Assembly: GCA_024405395.1 (NCBI GenBank)
Contig: JAKSOW010000015.1
Location: forward strand, 1 to 38,484
Length of the DNA stretch: 38,484 nt
Origin: Kiritimatiellia bacterium
Lineage (GTDB): Bacteria > Verrucomicrobiota > Kiritimatiellia > RFP12 > UBA1067
Direction of reading: 5' to 3'
A model generated the notes under the pieces. It ran no database searches and had not been told where the DNA came from. It saw nothing but the letters and a program-made list of their open reading frames with translations. Shown one piece after another: positions 33,959 through 38,484 of this stretch. Within the stretch, counting starts at the first letter, position 1. Every line of letters begins with the position of its first letter. Both the position numbers and the translations under genes were made by a program.

Positions 33959-36900
33959 CTATCGGATATTGATGCTGAAGCCCGGAAGACGGTTGACCTC
34001 CAGCAGCTCGGCCTTGCCAGCCCCCTCAAAGGCAAACACCAGGTCATTCGTCGCCGACGCGCTACGGAACAACACTTCCGTCTCGCCCACAGTCGTCACC
34101 TCCTGAACCATCTCGCCATTGCACGTCACCGTCAATGTGCCCGGCGCCGACAGACGCGCCACCAGACGATAGGTCGTCGAACGACCAGACGGGTTGAGGA
34201 AGGTCGCCGCCAGCGTCTCGCCATCCGTCAGCGCCACCGCGTGCGCATCCGTCTCGACCGCACCCGCGCTTGCCGCCGTAACCTTCAGGCGTGAGGACGT
34301 GGACAGATCGGTCGCGTACAACGGCCGCCAGTCACCTTCCAGCGCGCCTACATCCACATGCGCATTCATCACCCGCTGGAATGTGCTTGCGTCGAGATCC
34401 TTCGGCAGGAACGGCGGGAAGTTGGCTACATCACCGCGATCAATGGCGGGATTCGCGCCGGGGATCGGGCGCAACTCGGCGTCGACCGCCACCTCATCGC
34501 CACCGACGCCGATGAAACAGGAATCCGCGTCAACTTTGTCCGCACTCAAGCCGCCGATACCCTTGGCGAACACGGTGTTGTAGGCCGGAATGGTCATGGC
34601 CCCAGCGCCGCCGCAGGAACCCAGCACGAGACAGTTGCTGATGCTGGCGATACCGCTGGAAACGCCCGAAAGCGCCGCGATCGAAGCCGTTCCGGCGTAG
34701 TTGCGGTCACCCGCACCAAAAGTGCAGAACGCCAAACGCGTGAATGAATAGACACCCGCCGTCTTCGACCGTGCACGATCCGCCACCGTGCCCCACAGAT
34801 TCGCCTCGCGCGCATTGCCGCCATGGCTCAGGGCGTAGTTCTCGAACAGGCGGCAGCGCACCGCGTTGACGAAGCGCACACCGCCCGCCGTATAGGCATG
34901 GTTATTGGAAATGATGCAATCATAGGCGTAGGCATTATCGCGACCAGCACCATGACCCAAGACACCACCTCCGCAGATCGGCAGAGCCCAGTCATTTTCG
35001 TATTTGGCCGTGTCATAGTAGTCCGTGTAGCCACCTGTCAACGTGAAGCCGCGAACCATCGACTCTTTTCCCGCCAAGTAGACGCATCGCACCGCGTTCG
35101 ACCCCAAGCCGTCCTGCACCTGGGACTCCGACAAATCCGGTGCGCCGACGATGATGGTCTGTTCTGCGCCAGCATCGGACACCAACGTCACCCCAGCTGG
35201 CACGACGGCGCGTGCGAAGGCATAGACAGTTCCAACACGTCCCTGTCCCTCATCATAGACGCCGGGCGCGGCATGAACCACATCGCCCGCCGTCAACGCC
35301 GACGAACCGAGCACGCCCTGCAGCGTCTTCTTGGGCGCCTGCGGCAAACATCCCGTGTTGGCGTCACTGCCACGGACAGCATCCACATACCAGTCATGCG
35401 CGTACAGCAGCTCGAAACTGCAGCCGCCGTTGGACGCCACTTCGTCTGCCGTCCAAGTGACCGTCTGCCCCACTTCGTAGGCATTGGTCACGCCATTAAC
35501 GACATATCCAGCACAGGGACGCGCGAGCGACCCATCCAGCGTGATCGTGAGGCTGCCACCCGCCGCGAGCATGTTTGCGCCAAGCGTCCCGCCCAGCACC
35601 GCAACACCACCATGTTCTGCACCCACCCAAGCCACAGGCACCACATCCTGCCAACAACCGGCCATCGGCCGGCCATCGGCATTCAGACGAACCGGCCGCC
35701 CGTTGATGTCGCAGGAGATATGCGCCGCGAAATTGGTGGCCCATGTTCCCCAAGCGGGGCTAGCACGATCAGGGAACCGTCCACCAAGCGCCGCCCGAGA
35801 GTTGCCGGCCAGACGGTAGTCGCCATGGGCAGCATCTACATAGCTCACCCCACAGGGATCGATCGTGTCGTTCCCCGACGCGTCAATGGGCTGCGAGACA
35901 CATCCCCAGTATGTGTAGTCGGCATAGAGGGTCGGCAACTGCAGCACACTGGAGAGGTGGAACGGATAAGTGCGGTTGCTGTTGGCAGGACCCGACACGG
36001 GCGCCGTACTCAACTGCAGATGCGTTCCCGTGCCCACCACGCAGTTGGCGTTTGCGCCAGGACCACCCTGCCCCAACTTGCAGCTGAGATCCACAAAACA
36101 GGCCGTGAGGTTCGAATAACGCGTCACACCGCCATAACCTTGGCAATCATAGATTCGGCAGCGCTGCAGCCAACCGCCGTGTACGGTGGATCGCACCGAC
36201 GAACAGTTCGTGATAACGCAGTCCAGGACCTGTAGCTGATAGCCATCAGGGCTATCCACGGCACCGCCGCGATCCGTGGCCACGTCCTTCGCGTAGCTCT
36301 CAGCCTTGGAGTGTCCGTCTGCAAGCGTAAAGCCCTGGATCATGGCATTGGCGCCGCCAATCGACCCCACGCAGCGTATCGCGTCCGACCCGCAGCCCGG
36401 ATACCCCTCCGGGAACGGCTGGGCGCTCAGCGCGGCCGCCTGTCCGCGAATCATCGTAGCCGCCGCGCCATCGGTCGAACGGATGATGACCGGCCCACCC
36501 GGCACAACCACGCGGCAAGGCGTCGCATTGAGATCGGCCGAACCCTCGGCATAGACGCCCGGACGTGCATGGACAATTGTATTATCGTTCGGCCCCACAC
36601 TCTTGATGTGCTCCATGGCCGCCTGCAGCGTGCGGAATGGATGTGCTTCTGTGCCATCCGCCGTATCCGCATCCGCCGTAGGATCCGTCCAGAGTTCACG
36701 TGCCACCGTCAAGTCCGTGAGCGTCAGCACGTCTTGAACGCACGGCGGGTAACAGAAGTGAACCTTACCCTCCGGCGTAGGATAGCGAAATGCAGACGTA
36801 CCGCCAAGGAAGCCCTCCAGTTTGGTGCGGAAATAATTGGCCCCGGCGGGCTTATAATAAGTAAAGGCCGGAAACGACTCGGCATAGGCATAGCTTACGC

Positions 36901-38047
36901 GCAGATTCTTGATCCCTTCCACTTCCGCATTGGCAGGGAATACAATCCGGCCTGTACCAGGCGTCACGCCGGGTCCCTGCACGGCGCCCACATTGCAGGC
37001 CTCGCGCGTGAGATCCAGCGGATTGCCGTTAAAATCGGTCATGGCCGTATCTGCCGGCAGTTTGATGACGTCCGTGAGATAGCACGTACGGCCCCCGTCG
37101 ACGATAGGCGCACCCGCCATTGGACGGAAATCGCCACATGCGGGCCCCAGCAACTGGTATTGGCCTGTTGCAGCACCACTCACGCAATTGGTGTAATAAC
37201 AGGGATTGCTGGCATTGACCACCATCTCCTTGCCGGAGAGATTGGCGAAATAGGTGTTGTAGACAGCGGCATCTCGATCCGCGCCCGACGAGCTACAGCC
37301 ATAGATCGTGCAGTTGACGGTCAATGAGGCATTGCCTACTTGCGGACGTACGTCCGCGCTCCTGTTCACCCCAGCAAAGATCACGCAGTTCCACAAGGCC
37401 GCGCCACTGGCCGAACAGCCAAAAGACGCGCCCTGACAGCCTGTGAAGAGACAGCGAATCGCCGTGCCACCATTGAGGCCCGCCCCCCACACCGCGTAGC
37501 CCTCGACAAAATCGCAATCCACGAAGTAGGCACGATGCACATCTGCTGTGCGACTCCTCGTCTTGGCACCATAGACGTGCACGCAACCACCCCAACGGGC
37601 ACATCCCGCCGTGTCACTCCCCGTATCATGGCTCGCGCCATGGCGAAAGGTCAAATTATGGAACTCGCTGTCATACCCGCCCGGTGCCACATACACGCAC
37701 CGAATGCCATTGGGGCCATATGTGCCCGACGAAGGATCCGGCGCGCCCTCGATAATGGTCTCACGTCTGGCCCCAATTGCACGAAAATAGAGTTTTTTCG
37801 ACACAATCAGGCGATTCTTATGATTTGCATCGGCATATTCGCCCTCCACATAAACGCCCGGCAGCAAATAGACCGTATCGCCTGCCGCCGCCGCGTCATG
37901 AGCATACTGCAACGTGCGAAAAGGCGATTCTGCCACCACGCCACGTCCCTCAGCGTCCATCCCGTCTGGCTTCACATACCAATTGGCCGCCTCAACATGG
38001 ACTCCAAAAGAAACTGCGGCAACACAAACTAGAAATTTGGCACTCAT
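33959..38047 (-). CDS. Giant secreted right-handed beta-helix protein with three repeated modules
   Basis: 1362-residue exported protein (signal peptide 1-21, ending VEA-A). Three related modules follow at about 23-358, 452-800 and 886-1240. Each opens with a W-Y/T-D/V strand and a PFRTLQ-A or KKTLQ-like helix, then a (G)DTV...PGVY(V/A/D)EG segment typical of DUF1565/pectate-lyase-like parallel beta-helices, a run of C-x-(V/I/F) coils and a closing D-x-NG or VGA-x-x-G element of the choice-of-anchor type. Between modules are beta-sandwich linkers, and residues 1250-1362 form a C-terminal beta domain. Cysteines are frequent. The ATG 38045-38047 directly precedes the signal peptide. Likely a surface or secreted carbohydrate-binding or lyase-like protein or adhesin; no catalytic residues can be assigned. 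Confidence 0.85.
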   Translation of the reverse strand: MSAKFLVCVAAVSFGVHVEAANWYVKPDGMDAEGRGVVAESPFRTLQYAHDAAAAGDTVYLLPGVYVEGEYADANHKNRLIVSKKLYFRAIGARRETIIEGAPDPSSGTYGPNGIRCVYVAPGGYDSEFHNLTFRHGASHDTGSDTAGCARWGGCVHVYGAKTRSRTADVHRAYFVDCDFVEGYAVWGAGLNGGTAIRCLFTGCQGASFGCSASGAALWNCVIFAGVNRSADVRPQVGNASLTVNCTIYGCSSSGADRDAAVYNTYFANLSGKEMVVNASNPCYYTNCVSGAATGQYQLLGPACGDFRPMAGAPIVDGGRTCYLTDVIKLPADTAMTDFNGNPLDLTREACNVGAVQGPGVTPGTGRIVFPANAEVEGIKNLRVSYAYAESFPAFTYYKPAGANYFRTKLEGFLGGTSAFRYPTPEGKVHFCYPPCVQDVLTLTDLTVARELWTDPTADADTADGTEAHPFRTLQAAMEHIKSVGPNDNTIVHARPGVYAEGSADLNATPCRVVVPGGPVIIRSTDGAAATMIRGQAAALSAQPFPEGYPGCGSDAIRCVGSIGGANAMIQGFTLADGHSKAESYAKDVATDRGGAVDSPDGYQLQVLDCVITNCSSVRSTVHGGWLQRCRIYDCQGYGGVTRYSNLTACFVDLSCKLGQGGPGANANCVVGTGTHLQLSTAPVSGPANSNRTYPFHLSSVLQLPTLYADYTYWGCVSQPIDASGNDTIDPCGVSYVDAAHGDYRLAGNSRAALGGRFPDRASPAWGTWATNFAAHISCDINGRPVRLNADGRPMAGCWQDVVPVAWVGAEHGGVAVLGGTLGANMLAAGGSLTITLDGSLARPCAGYVVNGVTNAYEVGQTVTWTADEVASNGGCSFELLYAHDWYVDAVRGSDANTGCLPQAPKKTLQGVLGSSALTAGDVVHAAPGVYDEGQGRVGTVYAFARAVVPAGVTLVSDAGAEQTIIVGAPDLSESQVQDGLGSNAVRCVYLAGKESMVRGFTLTGGYTDYYDTAKYENDWALPICGGGVLGHGAGRDNAYAYDCIISNNHAYTAGGVRFVNAVRCRLFENYALSHGGNAREANLWGTVADRARSKTAGVYSFTRLAFCTFGAGDRNYAGTASIAALSGVSSGIASISNCLVLGSCGGAGAMTIPAYNTVFAKGIGGLSADKVDADSCFIGVGGDEVAVDAELRPIPGANPAIDRGDVANFPPFLPKDLDASTFQRVMNAHVDVGALEGDWRPLYATDLSTSSRLKVTAASAGAVETDAHAVALTDGETLAATFLNPSGRSTTYRLVARLSAPGTLTVTCNGEMVQEVTTVGETEVLFRSASATNDLVFAFEGAGKAELLEVNRLPGFSINIR
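34328..37981 (-). repeat. Three diverged beta-helix modules inside the giant protein gene
   Basis: Module 1 is 36974-37981, module 2 is 35648-36694 and module 3 is 34328-35392. The similarity is visible at protein level (PFRTLQ-type opening, PGVY-EG, IRCV or VRCV followed by a GFTL or NLTF strand, and a closing NG...GA..G element) but not as DNA identity, so the duplication is old. Confidence 0.7.
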
Positions 38048-38053
38048 GCCGAT

Positions 38054-38059
38054 AGTATA
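38054..38059 (-). promoter_or_regulatory. -10-like TATACT immediately before the beta-helix gene start
   Basis: On the minus strand TATACT ends 6 bp before the ATG, so the predicted transcript would start at or next to the start codon. No convincing -35 box is found 16-18 bp upstream (best ATTCCT) and no ribosome site precedes the ATG. Either a leaderless mRNA or coincidence. Confidence 0.3.
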
Positions 38060-38066
38060 GCAAAAA

Positions 38067-38107
38067 CGGCCGACAAAGGAATGGCGAAGTTTGAAAATTG
38101 TCGGCCG
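38067..38107. promoter_or_regulatory. Perfect 10-bp inverted repeat between the divergent promoters
   Basis: CGGCCGACAA at 38067-38076 and its exact reverse complement TTGTCGGCCG at 38098-38107 are separated by 21 bp; centre-to-centre distance is 31 bp, about three helical turns. It lies between the beta-helix gene start and the yebC promoter. It is most like a two-site operator for a dimeric regulator; it is not placed as a terminator. Confidence 0.55.
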
Positions 38108-38124
38108 CGAACGTGAGTTGCCCA

Positions 38125-38153
38125 TTGCCAAACGAAGCGAAATAAGGTATAAT
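38125..38153 (+). promoter_or_regulatory. Promoter for yebC
   Basis: -35 TTGCCA (38125-38130), 17-bp spacer, consensus -10 TATAAT (38148-38153). Predicted start near 38160, giving a leader of about 42 nt with an AGGAG ribosome site before the ATG. The best-matching promoter in the window. Confidence 0.8.
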
Positions 38154-38201
38154 AAGCAATCATTTTCTGTAAACCAGAGTAAACAAACACAGGAGCATCA
38201 C

Positions 38202-38484
38202 ATGTCAGGTCACAGCCACTGGGCGACAATCAAGCGCGCGAAAGGCGCGGCGGACGCGAAGAAGGGCAAAATCTTCTCGAAACTCGGCAAGGAAATCACC
38301 ATCGTCGTGAAGGCGAAGGGTGGCGATCCGGACAACAATCCGACGCTCCGCACGCTGATCGCCAAGGCGAAGGCGGCGCAGATGCCGAACGACAACATCG
38401 AGCGTGCGATCAAGAAGGGCACGGGCGAGCTCGAGTCCGCCGAAATGGTCGACGCCCAGTACGAGGCGATCAAGGGCAGCGTCG
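38202..38484 (+). CDS. yebC: YebC/PmpR-family protein, 3' end cut by the window edge
   Basis: First 94 codons of a YebC/TACO1-family protein, annotated in bacteria as a transcriptional regulator or, more recently, as a factor that helps ribosomes translate proline-rich stretches. The N-terminus is diagnostic: [20 protein letters not shown], then [24 protein letters not shown] and [16 protein letters not shown]. Family members are about 240-250 residues, so roughly 150 are outside the window. The ATG follows an AGGAG ribosome site and the consensus promoter at 38125-38153. It is the only plus-strand gene and is divergent from the giant beta-helix gene. In many genomes yebC begins a ruvC-ruvA-ruvB group; that cannot be checked here. 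Confidence 0.96.
   Translation, partial: MSGHSHWATIKRAKGAADAKKGKIFSKLGKEITIVVKAKGGDPDNNPTLRTLIAKAKAAQMPNDNIERAIKKGTGELESAEMVDAQYEAIKGSV

Noticed and set aside
38048..38131. Upstream start for the giant beta-helix gene at 38131
   Set aside because: It would put 28 charged residues before a clear signal peptide and overlap the yebC -35 box; the ATG at 38047 directly precedes the signal peptide.
1..38484. Mobile element, phage or defence system
   Set aside because: No transposase, integrase, restriction, toxin-antitoxin or defence-type domain was recognised in any of the 30 genes.

Overview
The window is about 38.5 kb of GC-rich, almost fully coding bacterial DNA. I see 30 protein-coding genes. 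All but the last, yebC at the right edge, lie on the minus strand, so transcription runs right to left. argS (left edge) and yebC (right edge) are cut by the window. I see no tRNA, rRNA, CRISPR array, transposase or phage gene. The longest non-coding stretches are 154 bp (38048-38201) and 129 bp (13195-13323).

The gene families point to the PVC superphylum, most likely a Kiritimatiellota or Lentisphaerota-type organism. The evidence is a Minf_1886-family protein, a DUF1549/DUF1553 + DUF1501 pair, a DUF1080 lipoprotein, Tat/lipobox-exported Gfo/Idh and TIM-barrel sugar enzymes, secreted FAD oxidoreductases and a giant beta-helix protein. This placement is inference from families, not from a phylogenetic marker analysis.

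Promoter-like sites suggest five minus-strand transcription units; four of them have a -35/-10 pair with a 17-bp spacer. (1) 38047-29329: giant beta-helix protein, dnaG and a secreted FAD oxidoreductase. (2) 29268-13324: a Tat-exported metallo-beta-lactamase-fold protein, the DUF1549/DUF1553 protein, DUF1501 protein, a PPC-type secreted protein with a terminal CXXCH, an unknown bitopic protein with a duplicated domain, an Mla-type lipid transporter (permease, ATPase, MCE protein with six 35-residue repeats), an exported TIM-barrel isomerase, dxr, a second secreted FAD oxidoreductase and an arylamine N-acetyltransferase. (3) 13194-6855: NahK-like kinase, DUF1080 lipoprotein, secreted serine hydrolase, nadK, rnc, HIT protein, Minf_1886 protein and a 3'-truncated rsgA. 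(4) 6774-4096: tyrS and an exported Gfo/Idh oxidoreductase. (5) 4008 to beyond the left edge: accD, accA, an exported TIM-barrel isomerase and argS. A divergent promoter at 38125-38153 drives yebC.

Housekeeping genes for replication, translation, fatty-acid, isoprenoid and NADP synthesis are therefore interleaved with exported glycan-processing enzymes. The Gfo/Idh, DUF1080 and TIM-barrel proteins together have the family composition of the oxidative 3-keto-glycoside degradation route, here scattered over several operons. The most unusual items are the DUF1549/DUF1501/PPC block leading into the Mla genes, the CXXCH tail, the unknown duplicated-domain protein, the MCE repeats, a TyrRS without histidines in its HIGH motif, and an RsgA without its zinc domain.
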